A stretch of DNA of 64,000 nucleotides, taken from contig CASFJU010000008.1 of the NCBI GenBank assembly GCA_949295115.1, forward strand, positions 1-64,000. The letters run 5' to 3'. Origin of the DNA: an uncultured Phascolarctobacterium sp. GTDB taxonomy: Bacteria > Bacillota > Negativicutes > Acidaminococcales > Acidaminococcaceae. Below the pieces are notes generated by a model. It did not search any database and was not told the origin of the DNA. It worked only from the letters and a program-made list of their open reading frames with translations. How positions within the stretch are numbered: position 1 is the first letter of the stretch; each line of letters begins with the position of its first letter. A program made the translations under genes and the position numbers. This document shows positions 32,050 through 39,815 of the stretch, piece by piece.

Positions 32050-32052
32050 TCC

Positions 32053-32685
32053 ATGCACCCGATAGTTAAAGAAGGTTATCCCTTTATCTTTTACGCCGCC
32101 GGTACGGCACTGGCTGCTTTTTATCTGGGCGGGCTGCCCGCAGCGATACCTTTTGCGGTGCTGGCGCTGTATTTCAGTTACTTTTTCCGCAATCCCAAAC
32201 GTAATGCGCCCAAAGACGGCAATATTTTATATGCTCCCGCTGACGGTACGGTAATGGGCGTGGAAGATATTTTCGACAATGAATATCTGGACGCGCCCGC
32301 CAAAAAGGTAACAATTTTTCTATCCGTTTTAAACGTACACGTTAACCGCAGCCCTATGGACGGCGAAATAAATTACCGCCGCTATACCTGCGGGCATTAC
32401 GCGCCGGCATATAAAGACAGCGCCCCTTTTGAAAACGAACGCCATGCCATCGGCATTGAAAATGACGGCATGCGCATACTCGTTATACAGATTGCCGGTA
32501 TTTTAGCACGCCGCATCGTATCGTGGGTTGATATCGGTCAAAAACTTACGCAGGGGCAATGCTACGGCATGATAAAATTCGGCTCCTGTACGGAATTGAT
32601 AGTACCGCAAAACGTAACTATAAACGTCCGCAAAGGCGATAAGGTTACAGGCGGCGTTACCGTTATCGGCAAAATTGAAAAATAA
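32053..32685 (+). CDS. psd: Phosphatidylserine decarboxylase (short, archaetidylserine type)
   Basis: A 210-residue inner-membrane-associated enzyme that makes phosphatidylethanolamine. Two N-terminal hydrophobic segments are followed by YAPADGTVM, LNVHVNRSPMDGEI and the autocleavage/pyruvoyl site FGSCTE, where the Gly-Ser bond is cut and Ser becomes the pyruvoyl group. Length fits the short type-II PSD proteins. It begins 3 bp after the MBL/SnoaL gene, so the two are co-transcribed, an odd pairing. A synthase (pssA) is not in the window. Immediately after its stop lies the flavodoxin 3'-end relic. Confidence 0.93.
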   Translation: MHPIVKEGYPFIFYAAGTALAAFYLGGLPAAIPFAVLALYFSYFFRNPKRNAPKDGNILYAPADGTVMGVEDIFDNEYLDAPAKKVTIFLSVLNVHVNRSPMDGEINYRRYTCGHYAPAYKDSAPFENERHAIGIENDGMRILVIQIAGILARRIVSWVDIGQKLTQGQCYGMIKFGSCTELIVPQNVTINVRKGDKVTGGVTVIGKIEK

Positions 32686-32686
32686 A

Positions 32687-32764
32687 CCGTTTGTAAAAAC
32701 TAAACCCTGCCTTGATACTGTTAAAAACATGAAGGCAAAAGCCGTTAAGGAGTGGCTGAAATAA
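32687..32764 (+). pseudogene. Relic of a flavodoxin 3' end
   Basis: In frame this reads PFVKTKPCLDTVKNMKAKAV then KEWLK-stop, matching ...VKDCFDATKNLNEAAVKEWLG-stop of the flavodoxin at 29767-30225. No start or flavin loop remains. Either the hxlR-MBL-psd block was inserted with a second flavodoxin terminus, or a tandem flavodoxin paralogue was deleted down to its tail. Confidence 0.7.
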
Positions 32765-32847
32765 AAATACCGGGGGCTAACCACGATTTTTATGCCTTAC
32801 GGCGATATTCTGCTATAATAATAAAAAAAGCATTACGGAGGGGTAAT

Positions 32848-33726
32848 ATGTTTGAACTGGTACAGGTTGCGGAAAATACCTATTATATTGAAAGCCCTGC
32901 CAAAATTGGGCTGGTAAAATTAAAAGATAAGGACGTTTTCCTGATTGACAGCGGTAACGACAAGGACGCCGGGCGCAAGGTGCGCCAGATTTTAGATGCT
33001 AACGGCTGGCATTTAACTGCTATTTACAACACGCACGCCAATGCAGACCACATCGGCGGCAATAAATACCTGCAAGGGCAGACGGGCTGTAAAATTTACG
33101 CGCCGGGCATTGATTGCGCCGTTACGCGTTACCCGGTGCTGGAACCGGCGTTTTTGTACGGCGGCTACCCCTGCAAGGATTTGCGGCACAAATTTTTAAT
33201 GGCGCAGGAAAGCCCCGCAGAGGATTTAACGCCGGAAGTTATGCCGGAAGGGTTTGAAATTATCAAATTGCCGGGGCACTTTTTTGACATGGTGGGATAC
33301 CGCACGCCGGATGACGTGGTGTTCCTTGCGGATTGCCTTTCCAGCCGCGAGATTCTGGATAAGTACGGCATTGTGTTTATTTACGACGTTGCCGCTTACT
33401 TAAAAACGCTGGAAATGGTAAAAACGCTGAAAGCCAAAATGTTTGTACCCGCGCATACCGCCGCAGCGGAAGATATTGCGCCGCTTGCGCAGTACAACAT
33501 TGATAAGGTGCATGAAGCCGCCGCCAAAATCTTGGAGTTGTGCGCCGAACCCATTTGTTTTGAGCAGCTTTTGCAAAAACTGTTTGCCGCTTACGGGCTT
33601 GTGATGAACTTTGAACAGTACGTTCTTGTCGGCAGTACGGTGCGCTCGTACCTTGCATGGCTGAAAGACACCGGCAAAGCAAATGTGATTTTTGACAACA
33701 ACTTAATGCTGTGGCAGCGTGCATAA
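32848..33726 (+). CDS. MBL-fold metallohydrolase
   Basis: A 292-residue metallo-beta-lactamase-fold protein with NTHANADHIGG (the HxHxDH metal site), a later His in KLPGHFFDMVGY, ADCL and a final metal His in VPAHTAAAE. The C-terminal 70 residues are a helical extension. The substrate is unknown; glyoxalase-II-like or lactonase activity are candidates. ATG 32848 follows GGAGGGG. An upstream in-frame start at 32752 would overlap the flavodoxin relic and is rejected. A TATAAT at about 32814 gives a likely promoter. Monocistronic. Confidence 0.87.
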   Translation: MFELVQVAENTYYIESPAKIGLVKLKDKDVFLIDSGNDKDAGRKVRQILDANGWHLTAIYNTHANADHIGGNKYLQGQTGCKIYAPGIDCAVTRYPVLEPAFLYGGYPCKDLRHKFLMAQESPAEDLTPEVMPEGFEIIKLPGHFFDMVGYRTPDDVVFLADCLSSREILDKYGIVFIYDVAAYLKTLEMVKTLKAKMFVPAHTAAAEDIAPLAQYNIDKVHEAAAKILELCAEPICFEQLLQKLFAAYGLVMNFEQYVLVGSTVRSYLAWLKDTGKANVIFDNNLMLWQRA

Positions 33727-33754
33727 GCGTGCTTGCCAAAAGGGCATAAAACAA

Positions 33755-33785
33755 AAACCACCCAATAATGGGTGGCTTTTATTTT
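33755..33785. terminator. Terminator
   Basis: CCACCCA (33758-33764) pairs with TGGGTGG (33769-33775), with A-run left and T-run right. Confidence 0.88.
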
Positions 33786-33835
33786 ATAGGTGTAACTTGT
33801 GGCAAAATAGTTCAATTAATGATGATTTAAAATAA

Positions 33836-34558
33836 TTATTTTAGACCTTTTTGTTCCATCATGTAAGCTTTTCCGTTTTCAAACATAATTCTGGCATAAC
33901 CGTCTTCGGTTTCCCATATATAGTGATCCAACTTTCTGGAGCCAATCAATCTAATATTTGTTTCCTCAGAATTTGTCAGCCGACCAGGCATTTTAAATGT
34001 AAGTACTACATCAGGATAACTATCTCCCTTTTGGATTTTTTGGTAGTTGCGTAATGTTAATTCATAACTGCTTTTGCCCTTAGTTAACAAGGAATACTGA
34101 TTTAAGTATTCGACTTGTTCAGAAACCAAATTATTAATTGTACTTTGCATTTTATTGAAATAGGGGAGAGCCACTTCTTTTTCTGCATTGATTGGCAAAG
34201 AAGTTAATTCCAATCCAGTATCGAAAAGCATAATCACATCATTTAACATTAATCCAATTTGTTCTCGCATAAGTTTAGTATCTTCAACATCTTTTTCGCT
34301 TTTAAATTTATTTTGCATATCTACAAATTGGGGTTTATATTTTTCTTCAATTAATTTTTTTACAGCATCATCAAACCGTTTATCACCATATTTACTGCGG
34401 ATCTCGTTTATTTCCTTAGTAAAATTTTGAAACAAAGTAAAACCAGGTTTAGCATATTCTTGATTTAATCTTTCAGCTTCTTTTTTAGGGTCCGCACCGC
34501 ATCCGAGTATACTGATGCAGCAGATTAATGTTAATAAAACAATCAATACTTTTTTCAT
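33836..34558 (-). CDS. Lipoprotein with BLIP/DUF3862-like C-terminal domain
   Basis: A 240-residue lipoprotein: signal MKKVLIVLLTLICCISILGC with the lipobox at ILGC. A helical middle (about 25-160) follows, then a C-terminal domain with YQKIQKGDSYPDVVLTF and YIWETEDGYARIMFENGKAY, which resembles the BLIP/SmpA-like fold (DUF3862). It probably sits on the periplasmic face of a membrane. Function unknown. AAGGAG precedes ATG 34558. AT-rich relative to its neighbours and next to another AT-rich gene, so both may have arrived together. Confidence 0.75.
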   Translation of the reverse strand: MKKVLIVLLTLICCISILGCGADPKKEAERLNQEYAKPGFTLFQNFTKEINEIRSKYGDKRFDDAVKKLIEEKYKPQFVDMQNKFKSEKDVEDTKLMREQIGLMLNDVIMLFDTGLELTSLPINAEKEVALPYFNKMQSTINNLVSEQVEYLNQYSLLTKGKSSYELTLRNYQKIQKGDSYPDVVLTFKMPGRLTNSEETNIRLIGSRKLDHYIWETEDGYARIMFENGKAYMMEQKGLK

Positions 34559-34642
34559 TGATAACAACTCCTTATTTTATCGGCTTCCTTATTGTTTTTT
34601 GCTTTATGCATTATTGATTATTAAGAGAAATTGATTGCTGCA

Positions 34643-35464
34643 TTAAATTTGATGTATTGTTTTGAAGTATTTACAGAAAAATAATACGTCTACACACCAT
34701 TTTCTTACATCATCTTGACTAAGAGTGATATTTCCACCTTCATGAATAATATCATTACGTTTATTGCGCATTGCATCTAAACTATCAATTAAAAATTTAG
34801 GGCAAGGTAATAAATTGTTTTGGGAGGTAACTTTAGCTAAATCTTTTTTTAATTTTATATAGTATGAATGTTGTTTGTATTTTTTACTATAATTGTATAG
34901 GAATTTACCTAAAATAAATTCAGCGGCTATTTGAAGTTTTATTATTGTATCAACATATTCATTATTGAAATAACATTGATATGCTTCTGATATTTGTTTT
35001 AATGAAGGATCATTTAGTATTTTTTCTGGAACATATACATATGAAATATTTACATCTGTGGTTGTTGCAGGTTTAGTCTTATCAATTATGTATGGATATA
35101 ATTGTTTGTGAGTGTTGTATATTGTATTAAGCGGACTGTTTCCAAGTAGTTCCATAGGAAAAAGATTGCCATTTCCTTCCGGAGTGTAATTTATATATAA
35201 TAATTTACCGTTGTTTATTTCTTTGCTAAGGTCAAGTTTATAAATCTGTTCTGGTTCAAGTTTAATTTTTATAAATTTATTTGGGCAACAAAGCAGAATA
35301 TGCTGAAAATTAAAGTTAGTTAATGTAGTATTAAATGCAAAATCTAATGCAAGTTCATGTAAATTTTGACTGTTTTTAATACCTTGAAAATACTCATAAA
35401 ATGCTTTGTCGCTGAATACATTAGACAGTGTTGCTGTTAAAAAGTAATTAAAAAAATCAAACAT
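34643..35464 (-). CDS. HEPN-like protein, candidate defence ribonuclease
   Basis: A 273-residue protein with no full-length family I recognise. The N-terminal 150 residues are mixed alpha/beta. The C-terminal part is helical and ends with NKRNDIIHEGG, in which Arg236-x4-His241 fits the RX4-6H active-site motif of HEPN ribonucleases; an upstream helix rich in polar residues (KLQIAAEFILGK) would be its partner. ApeA and other abortive-infection proteins share this layout. It could also be a non-defence HEPN protein. Very AT-rich with little recognisable regulation, which supports horizontal transfer. Confidence 0.6.
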   Translation of the reverse strand: MFDFFNYFLTATLSNVFSDKAFYEYFQGIKNSQNLHELALDFAFNTTLTNFNFQHILLCCPNKFIKIKLEPEQIYKLDLSKEINNGKLLYINYTPEGNGNLFPMELLGNSPLNTIYNTHKQLYPYIIDKTKPATTTDVNISYVYVPEKILNDPSLKQISEAYQCYFNNEYVDTIIKLQIAAEFILGKFLYNYSKKYKQHSYYIKLKKDLAKVTSQNNLLPCPKFLIDSLDAMRNKRNDIIHEGGNITLSQDDVRKWCVDVLFFCKYFKTIHQI

Positions 35465-35642
35465 ATGTACCTCATAGTTTAAATTATGATGTCAATTAAA
35501 TTTTCATTCATTTTCTCCGTATAACTATTTTTATTATATATACATTTAGAGTTAAAAACAAGGTAATGTTTATAGTTGTTGAAATAAGGATATGCTTTTT
35601 TAACAGCTTTAGTAATTTGTCATGAGTAAAGTAGCAGATAAT

Positions 35643-35681
35643 AAAAAAGCATACCGAAAAACGGTATGCTTTTTATTTTTT
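35643..35681. terminator. Terminator of xpt (minus strand), possibly bidirectional
   Basis: AAAAGCATACCG (35645-35656) pairs with CGGTATGCTTTT (35662-35673), with A/T runs on both sides. Confidence 0.88.
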
Positions 35682-36252
35682 ATTCTTCAAATACAACTTG
35701 TCCGTCTTTAAAGGCTTTAATGCGCGCCAGCGATTCCAGATGGTAGCCTGCGTCCACAATGCGCTGGTGCCCTGGCTGGAAGGATTTTTCAATCACAATG
35801 CCGATGCCTGCAACCTTGCAGCCTGCCTGATGGGCAATATCCGCAAGGCCGAGCGCCGCTTCGCCGTTAGCTAAAAAGTCGTCCACAATCAAAACGCTTT
35901 CGCCTTCGTGTAAAAACTTTTTCAGCACGCTTACGTCGCTGGTAACTTTTTTGGTAAAGCTGTAAACCTTGGTGGTGTAGGCCGCGCTGCTCATCAGCTC
36001 GCTTTTCTGCTTGCGGGCAAATACAACCGGCACATGCAGGCACAGCGCCGTTGTCAGCGCACATGCGATGCCGCTGGATTCAATGGTAAAAACCTTGTCG
36101 ATTTTTTCGTCTTTAAAACGCTCGGCAAATTCCTTGCCGACAGCCATCATCAGTTCCGGGTCAATCTGATGGTTTAAAAAAGAATCTACCTTTAAAATGG
36201 AATCATTCAGCACGATTCCTTCGCTTTTGATTTTGTCTTTCAACAGTTTCAT
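35680..36252 (-). CDS. xpt: Xanthine phosphoribosyltransferase
   Basis: A 190-residue type I phosphoribosyltransferase that converts xanthine and PRPP to XMP in purine salvage. The PRPP loop is VLIVDDFLANGEA; FTIESSGIACAL and VPVVFARKQK match Xpt. Length is normal. GGGGTGG precedes ATG 36252. I looked for a purine riboswitch in the 120 bp upstream and did not recognise one. Monocistronic. Confidence 0.94.
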   Translation of the reverse strand: MKLLKDKIKSEGIVLNDSILKVDSFLNHQIDPELMMAVGKEFAERFKDEKIDKVFTIESSGIACALTTALCLHVPVVFARKQKSELMSSAAYTTKVYSFTKKVTSDVSVLKKFLHEGESVLIVDDFLANGEAALGLADIAHQAGCKVAGIGIVIEKSFQPGHQRIVDAGYHLESLARIKAFKDGQVVFEE

Positions 36253-36378
36253 GCTGCCACCCCTGCTTTTCCGTATATCTGTTAAATAATAGAATATGCC
36301 ATTTTACGCAAATAGTCCAGTATTTTGTTAAATAAAATACAAAAATTGCATATTTAACATTCAACAATACAAAAAATC

Positions 36379-36407
36379 TTGACAGACACTAAAAATATTG
36401 AGATAAT
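36379..36407 (+). promoter_or_regulatory. Promoter of leu operon
   Basis: TTGACA (36379-36384) and GATAAT (36402-36407), spacer 17 bp, just before the T-box leader. Confidence 0.7.
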
Positions 36408-36439
36408 GTAAAGGCAACATAAACATCATAAGCATTGTG

Positions 36440-36667
36440 TTATTGATAAAGGCTAAGAACGGGAACAGGCCACGGCAACCGGCACAGAGAGGCGGCGGAA
36501 GGTGCAAGCCGCAGCGGTTAAATGGCAGATGCTCGCCCGGGAGCCGCGCTTTTGAACTTTAGTAGGAAGTGCCGCCGACGCAGCGTTACGCAAAATGAAG
36601 ACCCAATCAGGGTGGTACCGCGGTGCATAATCGCCCCTGTCTGCAAAACGCAGGCAGGTTTTTTTAT
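36440..36667 (+). promoter_or_regulatory. T-box riboswitch of leuCDB
   Basis: A stem I region (about 36450-36545) with AGAGAGGCGG and GGTGCAAGCCG distal features is followed by the linker GAACTTTAGTAGGAAGTGCC, the canonical T-box AGGGTGGTACCGCG (36609-36622) that binds the tRNA acceptor end, and terminator CCTGTCTGC/GCAGGCAGG (36636-36658) plus T-run. Uncharged tRNA would favour the antiterminator. CTC at 36532-36534 is the likely leucine specifier, in keeping with the genes it controls. A short ORF called inside it is spurious. Confidence 0.9.
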
Positions 36668-36703
36668 TTGTCTTTATGGATTAAACAACAGGAGGAAGTT
36701 ACT

Positions 36704-37966
36704 ATGGGTATGACGATGACGGAAAAGATACTGGCAAGGCACGCCGGGCGCGACAGCGTTTCCGCGGGCGATTTGCTGGTATCGCAGGTGGATTTGGTGC
36801 TGGCAAACGATATTACCGGCCCTCCGGCGATTAACGAGTTTGAAAAAATCGGCAGGCCGGTGTTTGACAAAAATAAAATCGCTTTGGTGCCGGACCATTT
36901 TTCGCCCTGCAAGGATATTAAGGCGGCAACGATGTGCAAAACCATGCGTGATTTTGCGCGCGCGCACGAAATTAAAAATTATTTTGAAGTGGGCCGCATG
37001 GGCATTGAGCATACCCTGCTGCCGGACAGCGGGCTTGTTGCGCCGGGCGAGATTGTTATCGGCGCGGATTCGCACACCTGCACTTACGGTGCGGTGAACG
37101 CGCTCTCAACCGGTATGGGTTCCACCGATATCGGCTGCGCGATGGCAAGCGGCACCAGCTGGTTTAAAGTGCCTGCCGCCATTAAGGTTGAACTTACCGG
37201 CAAGCTGCCGCGCTTTGTAAAAGGCAAGGACGTTATTTTAACCTTAATCGGCATGATTGGTGTGGACGGCGCACGTTACCAGTCGCTGGAGTTTTGCGGC
37301 GACGGCGTGGCGGAGCTGGAAATGGCCGACCGCTTTACCATTTGCAACATGGCGATTGAAGCGGGCGCTAAAAACGGTATCTTCTCCGTGGACGATAAAA
37401 CGATTGCTTACCTTAAAGGGCGCGTGGACCGCGAGTGGCAGGGCGTTGAGCCTGACGCCGACGCTGTTTACGAGCGCGTGGTAACGATTGAGCTTGATAA
37501 ATTAGTGCCGGTTGTTGCTTACCCGCACCTGCCGGAAAACACGCATCCGGCAACCGAAGGGCGCGATATTAAAATCGACCAGGTTGTTGTGGGCAGCTGC
37601 ACCAACGGACGCCTTGAGGATTTGGCGCAGGCGGCGGAGGTTCTGAAAGGGCGCAAGGTGCATCCTTCCGTGCGCTGCATCATCATCCCTGCCACGCAGG
37701 AGATTTACAAAGAAGCGATGAAGCTGGGCTACATCGATACCTTTATCGACGCGGGCGCGGCTGTAAGCACCCCGACCTGCGGGCCGTGCCTTGGCGGCTA
37801 CATGGGCATTTTGGCTGCGGGCGAAAGGGCAGTGAGCACCACTAACCGCAACTTCCGCGGGCGCATGGGCCATGTGGACAGCGAGGTTTACCTGGCAAGC
37901 CCGTACACGGCGGCGGCAAGTGCCGTAACCGGTTATATTACCAGCCCCGAGGAGGTAATGAAATGA
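36704..37966 (+). CDS. leuC: 3-isopropylmalate dehydratase large subunit
   Basis: A 420-residue aconitase-family subunit that, with LeuD, isomerises 2- and 3-isopropylmalate in leucine synthesis. Cluster ligands are the Cys in VGSCTNGR and the pair in [19 protein letters not shown] and [12 protein letters not shown] are further hallmarks. The length suits the HacA/LeuC2 type rather than the 470-residue E. coli form. ATG 36704 follows AGGAGGA. It overlaps leuD by 4 bp and is under T-box control. Confidence 0.95.
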   Translation: MGMTMTEKILARHAGRDSVSAGDLLVSQVDLVLANDITGPPAINEFEKIGRPVFDKNKIALVPDHFSPCKDIKAATMCKTMRDFARAHEIKNYFEVGRMGIEHTLLPDSGLVAPGEIVIGADSHTCTYGAVNALSTGMGSTDIGCAMASGTSWFKVPAAIKVELTGKLPRFVKGKDVILTLIGMIGVDGARYQSLEFCGDGVAELEMADRFTICNMAIEAGAKNGIFSVDDKTIAYLKGRVDREWQGVEPDADAVYERVVTIELDKLVPVVAYPHLPENTHPATEGRDIKIDQVVVGSCTNGRLEDLAQAAEVLKGRKVHPSVRCIIIPATQEIYKEAMKLGYIDTFIDAGAAVSTPTCGPCLGGYMGILAAGERAVSTTNRNFRGRMGHVDSEVYLASPYTAAASAVTGYITSPEEVMK

Positions 37967-38454
37967 GTAAAGTTTGGCGTTATGGCGACCATGTAGATAC
38001 GGATGTAATCATCCCCGCAAGATATTTGAACATCAGCGATTTTAACGAGCTGGCCGAACACGCGATGGAGGACAGCAAGGAGAATTTGGTGGTAAACTTT
38101 GCCGCCAATGTAAAGCCGGGCGACATTGTGGTGGCAGGCAAAAACTTTGGCTGCGGCTCCAGCCGCGAACACGCGCCTGTTGTGTTGAAAGTGAAAGGCG
38201 TTAAGTGCATTATCGCCGACAGCTTTGCCCGCATTTTTTACCGCAACGCGATTAACATCGGACTGCCGGTGCTGGAAATCGGCAAGGACGTGGAGCAGAT
38301 TGAAGCGGGCGACGAGCTTGATGTGGATATGGCGAAGGGCGAAATTAAAATAGTCAACAAAAACATTACCATTAAAACCAAGCCCCTGCCGGAATTTATC
38401 CAGAAAATTGCCGACTGCGGCGGTTTAATTAACTACATTAAAGGAGAGCAATAA
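37963..38454 (+). CDS. leuD: 3-isopropylmalate dehydratase small subunit
   Basis: A 163-residue swivel-domain subunit with [16 protein letters not shown] and the substrate-binding loop [12 protein letters not shown]. It partners LeuC. The short form matches the LeuC2-type large subunit upstream. Its start overlaps the leuC stop (ATGA), and leuB begins one base after its stop region, so all three are translationally linked. Confidence 0.95.
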   Translation: MSKVWRYGDHVDTDVIIPARYLNISDFNELAEHAMEDSKENLVVNFAANVKPGDIVVAGKNFGCGSSREHAPVVLKVKGVKCIIADSFARIFYRNAINIGLPVLEIGKDVEQIEAGDELDVDMAKGEIKIVNKNITIKTKPLPEFIQKIADCGGLINYIKGEQ

Positions 38455-38455
38455 G

Positions 38456-39526
38456 ATGAAGATAACTTTACTGCCGGGCGACGGCATCGGCGTGGAAATT
38501 GTCGATGCTGCCGTAGAAGTGCTGGACGCAGCGGCAAAAAAATATAACTTTACCGTTGAATACGACAAAAAACTGATTGGCGGCGCCGCTATCGACGCTT
38601 TCGGTACTCCGCTGCCGGAGGAAACCTTAGCATCTGCCAAAGCGAGTGACGCAGTGCTGTTGGGCGCTGTCGGCGGACCGAAATGGGATAATGTTGACCC
38701 GTCCATCCGCCCGGAAAAGGGCCTTTTAAATATCCGCAAAGGGCTGGGGCTTTACTGCAACCTGCGCCCGATGTCGGTATCGCGCTTTACGGCGCATTTA
38801 AGCCCGCTTAAAACGGAACGCGCCGAAGGCGCCGACCTTTTGATTGTACGCGAGCTGACAGGCGGCATTTACTTTGGCACGCACAACGAGGCACACATTA
38901 ACGCAGACGGCGTGGAAGAAGCCAGCGACATTGAAATGTACACCCGCCCGGAAGTAGAACGCATTGCCCGCTTTGCCTTTGAAGCGGCACGCAAACGCCG
39001 CGGCAAGGTGACGAGCGTTGATAAAGCCAATGTTTTGGGCAGCAGCCGCATGTGGCGCAAAATTGTTACCGAAATGCGCGATAAGGATTACCCCGATGTT
39101 GAGCTGAACCATTTTTATGTAGACAACTGCGCTATGCAGCTGGTGCTGAACCCGAAACAGTTTGACGTTATTTTAACCAACAACATCTTCGGCGATATTT
39201 TAAGCGACGAAGCCAGCACCATTGCAGGAAGCATAGGTTTACTGCCGAGTGCAAGCCTTGGCGACGGCGCAGGCATGTACGAGCCTATCCACGGCAGTGC
39301 GCCGGATATTGCGGGGCAGGGCATTGCCAACCCGCTGGCTACCATTTTAAGCGTGGCCATGATGCTGAGATATTCGCTGAACCAGGACGCAGCGGCGGAC
39401 GCAGTTGAACGCGCCGTTGACGAAGTGCTGGAAGCAGGCTACCGCACGCCGGATTTATATGCCGAAGGGCTGAAAAAAGTAAGCACCGCCGAAATGGGCA
39501 AACTTGTTGCCGCAGCGGTAAAATAA
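38456..39526 (+). CDS. leuB: 3-isopropylmalate dehydrogenase
   Basis: A 356-residue NAD-dependent decarboxylating dehydrogenase: [11 protein letters not shown] at the start, [21 protein letters not shown], and the nucleotide region [19 protein letters not shown]. It oxidises 3-isopropylmalate to 2-oxoisocaproate precursor. Start ATG 38456 lies one base after leuD with GGAGAG upstream. Last gene of the T-box operon; leuA is not in the window. Confidence 0.96.
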   Translation: MKITLLPGDGIGVEIVDAAVEVLDAAAKKYNFTVEYDKKLIGGAAIDAFGTPLPEETLASAKASDAVLLGAVGGPKWDNVDPSIRPEKGLLNIRKGLGLYCNLRPMSVSRFTAHLSPLKTERAEGADLLIVRELTGGIYFGTHNEAHINADGVEEASDIEMYTRPEVERIARFAFEAARKRRGKVTSVDKANVLGSSRMWRKIVTEMRDKDYPDVELNHFYVDNCAMQLVLNPKQFDVILTNNIFGDILSDEASTIAGSIGLLPSASLGDGAGMYEPIHGSAPDIAGQGIANPLATILSVAMMLRYSLNQDAAADAVERAVDEVLEAGYRTPDLYAEGLKKVSTAEMGKLVAAAVK

Positions 39527-39585
39527 AAAACGCAGCCGTAAAATAAGGGAAACACAAATAAACAAGATATAAATAAGGGAAAGAA

Positions 39586-39622
39586 AACAGGCGCAGACCA
39601 TTAGGTTTGCGCCTGTTGATTT
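39586..39622 (+). terminator. Terminator of leuCDB
   Basis: AACAGGCGCA (39586-39595) pairs with TGCGCCTGTT (39608-39617), then GATTTTG. Confidence 0.85.
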
Positions 39623-39635
39623 TGTATGTTCAAAA

Positions 39636-39794
39636 TATATAGCCAAAGATTATACTGTTACGGCGTTGCAAAAATGCTGCGGCTCCTCCGATTCCGCCCG
39701 TGCTGCGCGTCCGGGCTTTCGAAATTTATCGCTTTTGTATTTAGCCGCCGCAGTTTTTGTCTGCCGCCTTACAGCATAACACTTTGGCTATATT
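39636..39794. repeat. Interspersed palindromic element, copy 2
   Basis: A roughly 160-bp palindrome homologous to 398-549. The outer arms ATATAGCCAAAG (left) and CTTTGGCTATAT (right) are unrelated in sequence to those of copy 1 yet pair with each other. The inner conserved block (TGCAAAAATGCTGCGGCTCC; AGCCGCCGCAGTTTTTGTCT) is shared. The central hairpin is GCCCG/CGGGC here versus GTCCGG/CCGGAC in copy 1. Such compensatory change implies selection or copying of structure. It has no ORF. Confidence 0.8.
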
Positions 39795-39815
39795 GAGAGG
39801 AGCATTTATATGTTT

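Noticed and set aside
30892-32058. 388-codon open frame on the minus strand
   Set aside because: Antisense to the MBL/SnoaL gene with its intact metal motif; no ribosome site or family resemblance.
36253-36378. Purine riboswitch before xpt
   Set aside because: The conserved purine-riboswitch junction sequence is not recognisable; only AT-rich spacer is seen.
36522-36713. Short ORF upstream of leuC
   Set aside because: It lies inside the T-box leader and crosses its terminator; no ribosome site.
39536-39585. Repeat of AAATAAGGGA after leuB as a regulatory array
   Set aside because: Only two short copies, located between stop and terminator; chance is sufficient.
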